Both the position numbers and the translations under genes were made by a program. From NCBI RefSeq assembly GCF_907163105.1, contig NZ_OU015321.1, positions 1,302,001 to 1,366,000 on the forward strand: a DNA stretch of 64,000 bases. The letters run 5' to 3'. A model generated the notes under the pieces. The model saw only the letters and a list, made by a program, of their open reading frames with translations. It had not been told where the DNA came from and did not search any database. Positions 18,395 to 28,831 of this stretch are shown piece after piece. Every line of letters begins with the position of its first letter. Position 1 is the first letter of the stretch. Source of the stretch: Cloacibacterium caeni. GTDB lineage: Bacteria > Bacteroidota > Bacteroidia > Flavobacteriales > Weeksellaceae.

Positions 18395-21300
18395 TTACTT
18401 TGCAGTCAATTTTTTGTGTTTGTAATAAGCACCTAGACCTAATGCCGTCATTACTCCAACACTGATATACACCCAAGCAGGAACAGGAATAGGATCTCCT
18501 GCTGCATAAGAATGCAATCCTGAAAGGTAATAATTTACTCCAAAATAGGTCATTACCATACTACAGAATGCAAACATGGTCATTAAGTGGAAGGCATATC
18601 TTCCTCTCAAACCTGGAACTAATCTCATGTGTAGTACAAATGCGTACACAATGATAGAAATGAATGCCCAAGTTTCTTTCGGGTCCCAGCTCCAGTATCT
18701 ACCCCAAGATTCATTCGCCCAAATTCCCCCTAAGAAATTCCCAACAGTTAAGGCAAATAAACCAATGGTTAGGGACATTTCTGAAACGATGGTTAATTCT
18801 TTTATCGTAGAATGGTCATGTTTATCAAATGTATTTTTACTTGAAATAATATAGAAAAACAATGAAATTACTGCAATAATCATTGACAAAGCGAAGAAAC
18901 CATAACTGCTGGTAATAATCGCTACGTGAATAATTAACCAATACGACTTCAACACTGGTACTAAAGGTGTGATTTGCGGGTCTAATTGAGAACCACCATG
19001 CGCAAATCCCATCATGATTACCGCTACCATAAATCCTGCAGCTGGAATGAGTGCATTGGCATTTCTGTACAGCATTAAACCTGCTGAAATTCCCACCCAA
19101 GAAATAAATACAATCGCTTCGTAACCATTACTCCAAGGAGCGTGACCAGAAATATACCATCTTGCAATTAACCCTAAGAAGTGAAGGAAATATCCTACTA
19201 CTCCGATGTAAATGATAGATTTGATTACTTTGTGTAATATTTTGTTCGGTTTGAATAGCTCTATAAACCCTAAAACGATTAATAAACCTCCAATGATGGT
19301 ATAGAAAATCAATAACCAGAAGTTTAGATTTGCTTTATTCATGAAGACTTCAAGACTCACTTTACTCTCATCTGGAAGTACATTTTTACCCCAAGTTTTT
19401 TGATATTCTTGAATTTTGGTTAGCGCTTCATCTGCTTTTGTCCAATCTCCGTTTCTAGAAGCATCTACTACGCTGATGAAATAAGGCGCAATCACATTTT
19501 GTGCTTGAGCATCTGCTTTTTGTTCTGCATCTAGCCAAGAGTTCCAAGTATGATTAGGGTCGTTTTGAATAGGAACAACTCTAAAATATTGTCCAGAAAG
19601 CAATCCGTAGAAAACTTGTACTCTTTCGTTTACAGAAATAACTTCTTTATCATAATTGCTTTGTTCTGCAGGTTTTTTTCTAAAAGCCGTATTGAAATCT
19701 TCTTCTAAAATGAATTTCGGCATTCCCATCGCATCGGTTACGAAAAGATTCATCATAGAAGTATAGCCATCTTCGTTGGCTTTGGTTTTTTTCTTTAATT
19801 CTTCGCCACCTTTTGTTCCGATTTTGATGATTTTATCATTCATCCAAGCCATCGGATTGATGTTTATCGACAAGAACCACTGGTTCGCATTGAGCTCTCC
19901 CCATTTTTCTTTTTTGGCTAATTTTCTCAAAACATCTAACGCTTGAGTATTCATCGGTTCAATTCTTCCGTCAAAACCTTGCACGAGAAGATACCCGAAT
20001 TTATCGGCATGTTCTTTAGAAATTTCAGCGTGAACCATTTGTTGAGGCACACTTTGCGGTTGAGCAGTTGGCGCAGCTTCAGCATGTACTTCTCCTTCTT
20101 TATGTTGATGCTCTTGAGCATTTAACCCCACCATTGAGAACAATAAAAGGAAAATCGCTACTTTCTTTTTCGCCATATCTTTTAGAGATTGGTTCAGTTT
20201 CCAGAAGTGTGTTCCTTTCCAGAAAAGTGCTACAAACAATCCTAAAAATAAGAATGCATAGCCAATATATGTTACCAAAGTTCCCCAGAAATCGTGATTT
20301 ACAGACAGTACGGTTCCTTGTCTGTCTGGATCAAAACTCGCCTGGAAGAATCTATAACCTTTGTAATTTAAAACGTGATTCATATAAATTTTATAAGGCG
20401 TTTGTTTGCCTTCGTCTACAATTTGTACGTGTGATTCATACGCAGATGGAGAATCACTACCTGGGTAAGTTTCCATCACGAAATCATCTAATTTCAAAGC
20501 AAATGGAGTTTGATATACTTTCGGACCAAAACCTAGAATGATATTTAATCCGTCAATTGTCATTTGTTTAAATGCGTTAGGATTTCCCTTTTCTACTGAC
20601 AAATCGATGGTTTGTTCTGTTTTTGGACCTTTTACCAAAACTTTTAACATGTCAGGAACATTTTGGTCTCTTTTTTTATCTCCAGAATAGGCAATTAGGT
20701 TTCCTTTTTTCAATGGTTCCGGAACTACCAATTTTAAATTTTCGATGGTATAAAGACTTCTTAAAACCAATGGCTGGAATTCATCTTTCTTGGTCACACC
20801 AGTTGCTTGAGTTGCCATGGTCATGTAATTGGCTTCTACAGGCGTTTTTATGAATAGATTTCCGTTTTCTTGTTTGAATTCTACTGCTCCTTCTATTCCT
20901 TTATTGAAAGAAACTAAGAATCCATTGATGCTTTTTACCTCACCAGAACCCAAATAAATATCTTCTCTTCCATTATCATTGGTTGAAACCAAATGAAGAT
21001 ATTCTTTACCTGAATCGCTGACAACTAAACTGTCTTTTTTTCTCTGAATATATTCCAACTGTTCTACTTGAACAAGTTCACCATGGAAATCATACTTTGC
21101 CTTAAATCTGTGAGGAATAATTTTCGCAATGAGTGGTTCTTGAGAAGCCATCATATAAGGAATTTCGGCATAGCTTAAACGGTCGCCACCTCTTTCGATT
21201 TGAATTTTAAAGAAATTTTTATCGGTAATGATTTCATTAGAAGTTTCTCCTTCTCTGATGTGCATTTGCCCTTCGTAACTGATGTAACGGGTGATTGCAC

Positions 21301-21574
21301 CCCCAATAAAAATAAAGACAAAAGCCAAGTGAAACACCAATAACGGCCATTTTTCTCTTCTCCAAAGTCTGTATCTATTAATATTACCAATAAAGTTAAT
21401 AATAAGTAAAATCATTACTACTTCGAACCATTTTGCTTCATAGATTAAAGCTTTGGCAGTAGGTGTTCCGTAATCGTTTTCTACAAAAGTGGCATAAGCC
21501 ATTGCAAAAGCATAAACGAACAATAAAACAGCCATTGTTCTCGTAGAAATCAGAATATTAATCAGTTTTTTCAT
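18395..21574 (-). CDS. ccsA: Fused cytochrome c biogenesis protein CcsBA (ResB-CcsA)
   Basis: 1059-residue fusion of the two system II cytochrome c synthase subunits, which move haem across the membrane and attach it to apocytochromes. Residues 1-470 are ResB/CcsB: three early membrane segments, a large periplasmic part and a fourth segment (FWGTLVTYIGYAFLFLGLFV). A further hydrophobic segment follows, then a periplasmic region with QEHQHKEGEVHAEAAP. The last 300 residues are CcsA with the WWD haem-handling motif (WANESWGRYWSWDPKETWAF) and conserved histidines. Fusions like this are common in Bacteroidetes and epsilonproteobacteria. Confidence 0.93.
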   Translation of the reverse strand: MKKLINILISTRTMAVLLFVYAFAMAYATFVENDYGTPTAKALIYEAKWFEVVMILLIINFIGNINRYRLWRREKWPLLVFHLAFVFIFIGGAITRYISYEGQMHIREGETSNEIITDKNFFKIQIERGGDRLSYAEIPYMMASQEPLIAKIIPHRFKAKYDFHGELVQVEQLEYIQRKKDSLVVSDSGKEYLHLVSTNDNGREDIYLGSGEVKSINGFLVSFNKGIEGAVEFKQENGNLFIKTPVEANYMTMATQATGVTKKDEFQPLVLRSLYTIENLKLVVPEPLKKGNLIAYSGDKKRDQNVPDMLKVLVKGPKTEQTIDLSVEKGNPNAFKQMTIDGLNIILGFGPKVYQTPFALKLDDFVMETYPGSDSPSAYESHVQIVDEGKQTPYKIYMNHVLNYKGYRFFQASFDPDRQGTVLSVNHDFWGTLVTYIGYAFLFLGLFVALFWKGTHFWKLNQSLKDMAKKKVAIFLLLFSMVGLNAQEHQHKEGEVHAEAAPTAQPQSVPQQMVHAEISKEHADKFGYLLVQGFDGRIEPMNTQALDVLRKLAKKEKWGELNANQWFLSININPMAWMNDKIIKIGTKGGEELKKKTKANEDGYTSMMNLFVTDAMGMPKFILEEDFNTAFRKKPAEQSNYDKEVISVNERVQVFYGLLSGQYFRVVPIQNDPNHTWNSWLDAEQKADAQAQNVIAPYFISVVDASRNGDWTKADEALTKIQEYQKTWGKNVLPDESKVSLEVFMNKANLNFWLLIFYTIIGGLLIVLGFIELFKPNKILHKVIKSIIYIGVVGYFLHFLGLIARWYISGHAPWSNGYEAIVFISWVGISAGLMLYRNANALIPAAGFMVAVIMMGFAHGGSQLDPQITPLVPVLKSYWLIIHVAIITSSYGFFALSMIIAVISLFFYIISSKNTFDKHDHSTIKELTIVSEMSLTIGLFALTVGNFLGGIWANESWGRYWSWDPKETWAFISIIVYAFVLHMRLVPGLRGRYAFHLMTMFAFCSMVMTYFGVNYYLSGLHSYAAGDPIPVPAWVYISVGVMTALGLGAYYKHKKLTAK

Positions 21575-21870
21575 TATAGATTTTTAAACTGCACAAAAAT
21601 ACATTCTATAAATTGAATTAGCGAATTTTGATAGTTGGATTTTATCTATAACTGTGTTAAAATTTTATAAAATTTTGCTTTTTTTTAACTTCTTTGGTTC
21701 ATTGAATCATTTGATTTCTCTGTATAAAAATTCAATCTCATAAAAGACGAATCCTCATTTTGCATTTGAAGACCTCAAAATCAGAAAATTAAATGCTATT
21801 TCTAGTTAAAAAGTTACTATTTTTAGAATTAAAAACGATTTCAAATGTTTTCATTTTTCATATAAAATAT

Positions 21871-21878
21871 TACCTTTG
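21871..21878 (+). promoter_or_regulatory. Possible -7 box of ftsK in the divergent ccsBA-ftsK gap
   Basis: TACCTTTG matches TAnnTTTG, 15 bp before the ftsK ATG. I see no well-placed TTG upstream. The rest of the 318-bp gap between ccsBA and ftsK is AT-rich and shows no other gene. Confidence 0.4.
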
Positions 21879-21892
21879 CGTGTTATCACATT

Positions 21893-24340
21893 ATGGCAAA
21901 ATTAGCATCTAACAATAGACAAGAGGTAGAAGAAAGCAAGACGCTCTCTAAACCCAGAATTTTTTTCGGACTTTTATTTTTGTTTTTATCGGTAGTGTTT
22001 GCACTATCTTTCGCATCTTATTTACTGAATTGGAAGGCTAACCAAAGTCAGACCGGTGCAATGTTGGATAAAAGTATTAAATCTTCTAATATTTTTGGAA
22101 AAGTGGGAGATTGGCTCGGGAATATTTTTATTTTCGACAGTATCGGGATTGCTGCTTTCATTGTGGCTTTTTTGATGATGGTTTTAGGTTTCCAAATCTT
22201 GAAGAAAAACTATTTTAAAATCTGGAAAACCCTTTCTCACTCTCTCTTTTTTCTTTGTTGGCTTCCTATTCTTATGGGTGCCATCACCAAAGGAAACGGA
22301 ACATTAAGTGGTGTTTTCGGAAATGAAATTCAAGAATATTTGGCTTCTATTATTGGTGATTTCGGATTGTGGATGACGCTTTTAGCGGCGATTATCCTGT
22401 ATTTTGTTTTAGAATTTAATCTAAGACCGAGTTCAATAAAAAATCAAATAGACTCTATTAAAGATAAATTTGCCCCAGATTATGATGCCGATGAAGATTT
22501 CGAAGCAGACAAAGAACTGAAAGAAGAACCTCCTTTTGAAAATCTAAAAGTCACTTCGGAAGTTGAAGTTCCAAAAACAGAAACTTTTGAAACTATTAAA
22601 ACACCTCATCAGACAGGCTTGGAAGTTCCTAAGACAGATGTTTCGAGGACTTCGTCCGCAGAACCTTCTTCTGTGCTCAACATGACAAAGGAAAAAGATT
22701 TAGAGCCTACAGGTTTTAGTTTTCAAAAAGAAGAAAAGCCTGCAGACAATATTGCTTTCAGCATTGAAGAAGTGAAAGAAGATTTAGACGATTCTGAAAG
22801 AAAAGCTAAGGATTTGGTAGACAAACACGGTTTGTATGACCATAAATTGGATTTGGCGAATTTCCAAATGCCAAAAATTGAACTTTTAAGAGAATATGGC
22901 AACGAAGAAATCGCCATCAATAAAGACGAACTCGAAGAAAATAAAAATAAAATCGTTGGCTTACTGAAAAACTTCAACGTAGGCATTGCAGAAATTAAAG
23001 CAACCATTGGTCCTACTGTTACGCTTTACGAAATCGTTCCAGAAGCGGGAATCAGAGTAGCGGCGATCAAAAAATTACAAGATGACATCGCCTTGAATTT
23101 ATCTGCTCTAGGCATTAGAATTATCGCACCAATGCCAGGAAAGGGAACAATAGGAATAGAAGTTCCACGCAAAAATCCTTCGATGGTTTCTATGCGAAGT
23201 GTTATTTCTTCACCGAAATTCCAAAATGCAGATATGGATTTGCCAGTAGTTTTCGGGAAAACGATTTCTAATGAAGTTTTCGTGGCAGATTTAGCCAAAA
23301 TGCCTCACTTATTGATGGCGGGAGCAACTGGACAAGGAAAATCTGTTGGGATTAACGCCATTCTTACTTCCCTACTTTACAAAAAACATCCATCAGAATT
23401 AAAATTTGTAATGGTAGACCCTAAAAAAGTAGAACTTTCATTGTATTCTAAAATTGAAAGACATTATTTGGCTAAACTTCCAGATGGCGAAGACGCTATT
23501 ATTACAGATACGCATAAAGTGATTAACACGCTGAACTCTCTTTGTATAGAAATGGATACGCGTTATGATTTGCTGAAAAATGCTTTTTGTAAAAATATTA
23601 AGGAATACAATAAGAAATTCACGGAGCGTAAACTCAATCCAGAAAACGGTCACCGTTACATGCCTTACATCGTACTTGTGGTAGACGAATTTGCAGACCT
23701 TATCATGACGGCAGGGAAAGAAGTAGAACTCCCAATTGCCAGATTAGCCCAATTAGCAAGAGCAGTAGGAATTCACTTGATTGTAGCGACTCAAAGACCA
23801 TCTGTAAACGTCATTACTGGTATGATTAAAGCGAATTTCCCAGCAAGAGCAGCGTTTAGAGTAATTTCTTCGGTAGATTCTAGAACGATTTTAGATTCTA
23901 CTGGTGCAGAGCAATTGATAGGAAAAGGTGATATGCTGTATTTCAACGGAAATGACTTATTGAGATTGCAATGTGCATTTGTAGATACTCCAGAAGTGGA
24001 GAAAATTGCAGAATACATTGGCGAACAAAAAGGTTACGCTTCTGCATTTATGTTGCCGGAATATTCAGGGGAAGAAACCACTTCTACGGTGGGAAGTTTT
24101 GATCCTAATGAAAAAGACCAACTCTTCGAAGAAGCGGCGAGAATTATTGTTTCTACACAACAAGGTTCTACTTCTATGCTTCAGAGACAATTAAAATTGG
24201 GCTATAACAGAGCTGGTAGAATTATGGACCAATTAGAAGCTGCAGGAATTGTAGGTGGTTTCAATGGTGCTAAAGCAAGAGAAGTCATGATTTCTGATTT
24301 AAATTCTTTGGAAAGTTTCTTGGAAGAATTGAGGAAGTAA
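21893..24340 (+). CDS. ftsK: DNA translocase FtsK
   Basis: 815-residue septal DNA pump that clears chromosomes at division. Four membrane segments lie in residues 1-180. An acidic linker (about 185-310) follows, then the alpha domain (VGLLKNFNVGIAEIKATIGPTVTLYEI) and the RecA-like motor with Walker A GATGQGKS near residue 480 and Walker B VLVVDEFADLI. The C-terminal gamma winged helix (LQRQLKLGYNRAGRIMDQLEAAGIVGG) reads the polar KOPS-type sequences. The linker contains in-frame sequence derived from an interspersed repeat. Confidence 0.97.
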   Translation: MAKLASNNRQEVEESKTLSKPRIFFGLLFLFLSVVFALSFASYLLNWKANQSQTGAMLDKSIKSSNIFGKVGDWLGNIFIFDSIGIAAFIVAFLMMVLGFQILKKNYFKIWKTLSHSLFFLCWLPILMGAITKGNGTLSGVFGNEIQEYLASIIGDFGLWMTLLAAIILYFVLEFNLRPSSIKNQIDSIKDKFAPDYDADEDFEADKELKEEPPFENLKVTSEVEVPKTETFETIKTPHQTGLEVPKTDVSRTSSAEPSSVLNMTKEKDLEPTGFSFQKEEKPADNIAFSIEEVKEDLDDSERKAKDLVDKHGLYDHKLDLANFQMPKIELLREYGNEEIAINKDELEENKNKIVGLLKNFNVGIAEIKATIGPTVTLYEIVPEAGIRVAAIKKLQDDIALNLSALGIRIIAPMPGKGTIGIEVPRKNPSMVSMRSVISSPKFQNADMDLPVVFGKTISNEVFVADLAKMPHLLMAGATGQGKSVGINAILTSLLYKKHPSELKFVMVDPKKVELSLYSKIERHYLAKLPDGEDAIITDTHKVINTLNSLCIEMDTRYDLLKNAFCKNIKEYNKKFTERKLNPENGHRYMPYIVLVVDEFADLIMTAGKEVELPIARLAQLARAVGIHLIVATQRPSVNVITGMIKANFPARAAFRVISSVDSRTILDSTGAEQLIGKGDMLYFNGNDLLRLQCAFVDTPEVEKIAEYIGEQKGYASAFMLPEYSGEETTSTVGSFDPNEKDQLFEEAARIIVSTQQGSTSMLQRQLKLGYNRAGRIMDQLEAAGIVGGFNGAKAREVMISDLNSLESFLEELRK
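22631..22690 (-). repeat. Interspersed repeat copy inside the ftsK linker
   Basis: The minus strand reads GTCATGTTGAGC ... GAAACATCT, the two ends of a common Bacteroidetes intergenic repeat, with extra sequence between. It is read in frame as part of the FtsK linker (TDVSRTSSAEPSSVLNMTKE). Confidence 0.5.
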
Positions 24341-24349
24341 TAAATACTC

Positions 24350-24895
24350 ATGGAAAATTTAAGTTCTCAAATTAAACTTCATTTTGAAGAGAAAAATTTT
24401 TGTAAAATTTTTCGAGGAGATTTTGAAACCATAAGTGGATTCATTGTAGCGTATTCTAAAGAATTTTTAATTATTCAAGAAAGTGATGATTTCAATATTT
24501 TAGGATATGTGATTTTTCCAATATCAACAATTGAGAAAATAAGAAGAAATAATTCTGACAAATATTATCATAAAATATTACAAGGTGAAAATCTTCTTGA
24601 AAAGGTGAATTTAAAACATAAAATAAATCTTAATAATTGGGAAACATTATTTAAATCAATAAAAAAAACTGATTTAAATGTTATCATCGAAAATGAAGAC
24701 ATAGATGATAAGACATTTGATATTGGACCAATAATTAAAGTCAACAAAAGTTCAGTTTATATCCATTACTTTGACTCAAAAGGTTTTTTGAGTGATGAAG
24801 AAACCCAAATTAAATGGAATCAAATAACATTGGTTCGTTTTGATGACAGATACATAAATATATTTAGCAAGTATCTTAGAAAACGAAAAAATTAA
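24350..24895 (+). CDS. Hypothetical protein with two beta-rich halves
   Basis: 181 residues, not recognised. It shows two similar beta-rich stretches that each end in a charged strand: ISGFIVAYSKEFLIIQESDDFNILGYVIFPISTIEKI, and later IGPIIKVNKSSVYIHYFDSKGFLSDEETQIKWNQITLVRF. This suggests a duplicated small barrel of SH3 or LSm type. It has no signal peptide. It starts 9 bp after ftsK and is more AT-rich than its neighbours, so it could be a late addition. Polymorphic-toxin immunity proteins can look similar, but nothing here proves that. Confidence 0.6.
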   Translation: MENLSSQIKLHFEEKNFCKIFRGDFETISGFIVAYSKEFLIIQESDDFNILGYVIFPISTIEKIRRNNSDKYYHKILQGENLLEKVNLKHKINLNNWETLFKSIKKTDLNVIIENEDIDDKTFDIGPIIKVNKSSVYIHYFDSKGFLSDEETQIKWNQITLVRFDDRYINIFSKYLRKRKN

Positions 24896-24967
24896 AACGT
24901 TAAGAAAATTTAAGATTTCTTGGCTCGCTTTTTGAAATCTACACCAAGAATCATTAAAAATAAAAAC

Positions 24968-25597
24968 ATGAAATATTTTAACAAGATTATATTAGCAAGT
25001 GCTTTGGTTGGAAGTTTTACATTTTCGTTCGCGCAAAAAGTAGATGCTAAAGCCAAAACTATTTTAGAAACCGTTTCTAAAAATTATAAAGCGAAGAAAA
25101 ATACCTATTTCAAATTTTCTTACGGAACGGGAACGGGAAAAGTGAGCAAAACCGAAACTGGTATCTTCTACTCTACTCCTACTCAATATAAACTGAATAT
25201 CATGGGAAATGAGCAGATTTTTGACGGAAAAAAAGTGTACAACATTTCTAAAGAAGACCAAGAAGTGACAATTGCTCAACCAAATGGTTCAGAAAAAGCA
25301 CTTTCACCTATCAATTACCTTGATGAATACAAAACAGGCTACACCGTAACCTATGCAGGAAAAAGTGGCGGTCTAGACCTCATCAAAATGGTTCCTGTAA
25401 AAGATAATGGAGTAAAAAGTGTGGTTTTGTATATCAATACTCCTAAAAAGCAGATTGCTAAAATTGTACAGACTTCATCAGGCAATGATTTGGCCGTGAT
25501 TACCGTAAATCAATACAAAGAAAACCAAAGTTTAAGTACTTCTACTTTTAGCTTTGACAAAACCAAGTACAAGAATTACCTGATTACAGAATTATAA
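24968..25597 (+). CDS. LolA-like outer membrane lipoprotein carrier protein
   Basis: 209 residues from the ATG at 24968, which begins a clear signal peptide (MKYFNKIILASALVGSFTFSFAQ). The longer frame to 24920 would place 16 charged residues before it. The mature part is a LolA-type half-barrel: AKTILETVSKNYKAKKNTYFKFSY, then GIFYSTPTQYKLNIMGNEQIFDGKKVYNIS, as in periplasmic chaperones that carry lipoproteins to the outer membrane. The next membrane gene is an LptF/G permease, fitting an envelope-assembly neighbourhood. It ends at a strong terminator. Confidence 0.85.
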   Translation: MKYFNKIILASALVGSFTFSFAQKVDAKAKTILETVSKNYKAKKNTYFKFSYGTGTGKVSKTETGIFYSTPTQYKLNIMGNEQIFDGKKVYNISKEDQEVTIAQPNGSEKALSPINYLDEYKTGYTVTYAGKSGGLDLIKMVPVKDNGVKSVVLYINTPKKQIAKIVQTSSGNDLAVITVNQYKENQSLSTSTFSFDKTKYKNYLITEL

Positions 25598-25601
25598 CGT
25601 T

Positions 25602-25629
25602 AATCCTTCTCAAAATGAGAAGGATTTTT
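25602..25629 (+). terminator. Terminator of the lolA-like gene
   Basis: 10-bp inverted repeat (AATCCTTCTC / GAGAAGGATT), 5-base loop, followed by T-rich sequence, 5 bp after the stop. Confidence 0.85.
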
Positions 25630-25657
25630 CTATGACATAGAATGCGGAGGCGTTAAA

Positions 25658-25808
25658 AATAATTGAAATCTAGGCGTTAAAAAATTCCTGCTGTTTGAAG
25701 TCGAAGCAAAGCGAAGACAAGTTTTAGGGATTTTAGAATAGATTTCAATTATTTAGCTGAGCATTCAAGTCTTGAACTTTTGGTTCTTTTGTTTCAAGAC
25801 AAAAGAAC
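25658..25808. repeat. Nested inverted repeats between lolA-like and lptF/G genes
   Basis: A 15-bp perfect inverted repeat (AATAATTGAAATCTA at 25658-25672 and its complement at 25739-25753) encloses a GAAGTCGAAGC-rich core. A second hairpin follows (GTTCTTTTGT / ACAAAAGAAC, 25783-25808). It has the look of a dispersed, non-coding repeat element. No gene is visible in it. Confidence 0.7.
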
Positions 25809-25849
25809 TAAAACCAAAATAATTCTAACTTTTTTCATAATTTTGGCAA

Positions 25850-27304
25850 ATGTTAAAGAAACTCGATCAATATATTATAAAAACATTTTTCGGGCCGTTT
25901 CTATTTATTTTCAGCGTGCTGTTTTTCATCTTTATGGTGAATATTGTATGGATTCAGCTTTCGCAGTTTACAGGAAAAGGCTTGAGCAATTGGGAAATTG
26001 TAAAATTCTTGTTTTATCTGAGTGTAAACGTTGTCAAAATGGTATTACCTCTGACCATTCTTTTGGCTTCCATTATGACTTTTGGAGATTTCGGGGAGCG
26101 CTATGAACTCGCGGCCATGAAATCTGCGGGAATTTCCCTCACGAGAATTATGATGCCTCTGTTTGTAGTAGTTTCTTTACTTTCCATCATGCTTTTTGTG
26201 TTTTCGAATAATGTGATTCCAGATTTTCAGAGGAAGGCCAAAAACATGATGTACAATATTGCCGCCACCAAACCCGCCATCAACTTTACCGCGGGACAAT
26301 TCATCAACTCATTGCCTGGAGCAACAGTAAAATTTGACAAAATTTATGGGGAAAACGGGGAACATTTAGAAGGCGTTTTTGTGCACAAAGTGGCCAATGC
26401 TTATGAAGACCAAAGAACAATTATCGCTAAAAAAGGTGAATTTACACCCGCTGCGAATAGAAATTATTTGAAATTGGTTTTATATGATGGCTATATTTTC
26501 GAGGATAATATTCAAGATAAAAATTATTTAGAACGACTGAAACAGCCTGGTCAATCGGTCAAATTTGATTCTCTGGTTCAGCATTTTGACGTGAGTGACG
26601 TCATCAACAAAGCCATAGAAGACGAAAAAATTACTGACGATTACCGTTTTCAAAATTATAAAGAAATTAATAAAACGATTGTAAAGGTTAAGAAAGAAAA
26701 CGATTTTAGTTTTAATTCTATTAACTCAGAAATGGTAGGACAAACCAATAATTATGTGACTTACATCGACAAAATTAAAAATCCTGCCAAACCTACAGAA
26801 CCTTTTGCAATAGAAAAATTAAAAGAAGATAAAAGGTTAGAAGTCCTCTATCAAGCATATACTAAAATTTCTTTTCTACAAAACGAAAAAAAGAACAAGG
26901 ATACCCAAATTTTAGATATTGTAAAGTATTACAACAAGATTATCATGTATCAACAAGGGATTATTGCTTATTCGGTGACTTGTCTTATTTTCTTTATGAT
27001 TGGCGCGAGTTTGGGTTCTATCATCAGAAAAGGAGGTGTAGGTTTACCTGTGGTGATTGCAATTATTATTTTTATTGTCTTCTATGTGATGAACTTGACC
27101 ATAGAAAATATTACTTGGAAAGGGAAACTCAATCCTTATTTCGGAGCTTGGCTTTCTAATTTGGTTTTATTTCCTTTTGGTGTTTGGCTCACGTATAAAG
27201 CACTTACCGATTCTCAAGTTTTCGATGTAGAAAAATACAAAGCACTGACCAAGCCTCTTTGGAGCAAATTTGTGAAAGAAAGAGAACACGAACGTTATCA
27301 ATAA
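25850..27304 (+). CDS. LptF/LptG family lipopolysaccharide export permease
   Basis: 484 residues of the YjgP/YjgQ family, a membrane subunit of the Lpt ABC machine that lifts lipopolysaccharide from the inner membrane. Three membrane segments at the N-terminus (about 10-30, 60-80, 100-120) include the coupling-region sequence YELAAMKSAGISLTRIMMPL. A large periplasmic beta-jellyroll follows (about 130-370), then three C-terminal membrane segments. Bacteroidetes often carry LptF and LptG as separate genes elsewhere; which one this is cannot be told. Confidence 0.9.
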   Translation: MLKKLDQYIIKTFFGPFLFIFSVLFFIFMVNIVWIQLSQFTGKGLSNWEIVKFLFYLSVNVVKMVLPLTILLASIMTFGDFGERYELAAMKSAGISLTRIMMPLFVVVSLLSIMLFVFSNNVIPDFQRKAKNMMYNIAATKPAINFTAGQFINSLPGATVKFDKIYGENGEHLEGVFVHKVANAYEDQRTIIAKKGEFTPAANRNYLKLVLYDGYIFEDNIQDKNYLERLKQPGQSVKFDSLVQHFDVSDVINKAIEDEKITDDYRFQNYKEINKTIVKVKKENDFSFNSINSEMVGQTNNYVTYIDKIKNPAKPTEPFAIEKLKEDKRLEVLYQAYTKISFLQNEKKNKDTQILDIVKYYNKIIMYQQGIIAYSVTCLIFFMIGASLGSIIRKGGVGLPVVIAIIIFIVFYVMNLTIENITWKGKLNPYFGAWLSNLVLFPFGVWLTYKALTDSQVFDVEKYKALTKPLWSKFVKEREHERYQ

Positions 27305-27358
27305 TTCTAGATTCTAGATGCTAGATATGAGATTCTAGATATGAGATTCTAGATTTTA
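27305..27358. repeat. TAGATTC-type short tandem repeat
   Basis: Imperfect tandem copies of TTCTAGAT and TAGATATGAGA directly after the lptF/G stop. A related block (TTTAGATTCTAGATTTTAGA) follows porQ at 29880-29910. Confidence 0.8.
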
Positions 27359-27364
27359 TAATAA

Positions 27365-27392
27365 AAAAACTCCAGAGAATTCTGGAGTTTTT
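27365..27392. terminator. Bidirectional terminator between lptF/G and frr
   Basis: 12-bp perfect inverted repeat (AAAAACTCCAGA / TCTGGAGTTTTT) with a 4-base loop, between convergent genes. Confidence 0.9.
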
Positions 27393-27413
27393 GTTTTGCT
27401 TATGTTTATAGCA

Positions 27414-27968
27414 TTAGATTTTGAAAATATCTGTTTCTTTTGCTTTAAGATGTTCGTCTGCTAATTTCACATACTTGTCAGTCAGTTCTTGGATTTTAGC
27501 TTCTGTATCTTTGATGATGTCTTCAGAAACGCCATCTAATTTTTTAAGTTCTTTCATACCATCATGTCTAGCATTTCTGATGGTTACTTTGGTTTGTTCG
27601 GTTTCCGCTTTCGCTTGTTTTGCTAAATCTCTACGTCTTTCTTCAGTTAATGGTGGAACGTTTAGAATAATCGTATCTCCATTATTAGAAGGTGCAAAAC
27701 CAAGGTTAGAATTGATAATCGCTTTTTCAATGGCGTTAATCGCTGATCTATCCCATGGTTGAATAGAAATCGTCATCGCATCTGGAACAGATACATTCGC
27801 AACTTGATTGATTGGCGACATTGCTCCGTAATATTCTACCACAACATCTTGAACCATAGACGTAGAAGCTCTACCTGCTCTAATTTTTTGGAAAGCGTGA
27901 TCTAAGTGCTTAATTGCAGCATCCATTTCTTGCTTTACCATATCCATAATCATGTTTAATTCTTCCAT
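27414..27968 (-). CDS. frr: Ribosome recycling factor
   Basis: 184 residues from the ATG at 27968 (MEELNMIMDMVKQEMDAAIKHLDHAFQKIRAGRAS), the usual length for RRF. It splits post-termination ribosomes together with EF-G. The family signature is visible at RAGRAS and at PPLTEERRRDLAKQAKAETEQTKVTIRN. A longer frame would begin inside the pyrH stop region and is rejected. It is co-transcribed with pyrH, as in most bacteria. Confidence 0.97.
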   Translation of the reverse strand: MEELNMIMDMVKQEMDAAIKHLDHAFQKIRAGRASTSMVQDVVVEYYGAMSPINQVANVSVPDAMTISIQPWDRSAINAIEKAIINSNLGFAPSNNGDTIILNVPPLTEERRRDLAKQAKAETEQTKVTIRNARHDGMKELKKLDGVSEDIIKDTEAKIQELTDKYVKLADEHLKAKETDIFKI

Positions 27969-27997
27969 TGTATATTGAAAATTTGATAAGTTACACA

Positions 27998-28717
<720 letters not shown>

Positions 28718-28831
28718 TTATCAAAATTGGTGTCTCAAAAAGTATAGATTTGAGGCAAAAAATAAATTTAATGCAAATATAATGAATCGTAAAGAATTTC
28801 GTTAATAGAATTATGTTTTCACATTTAATTT

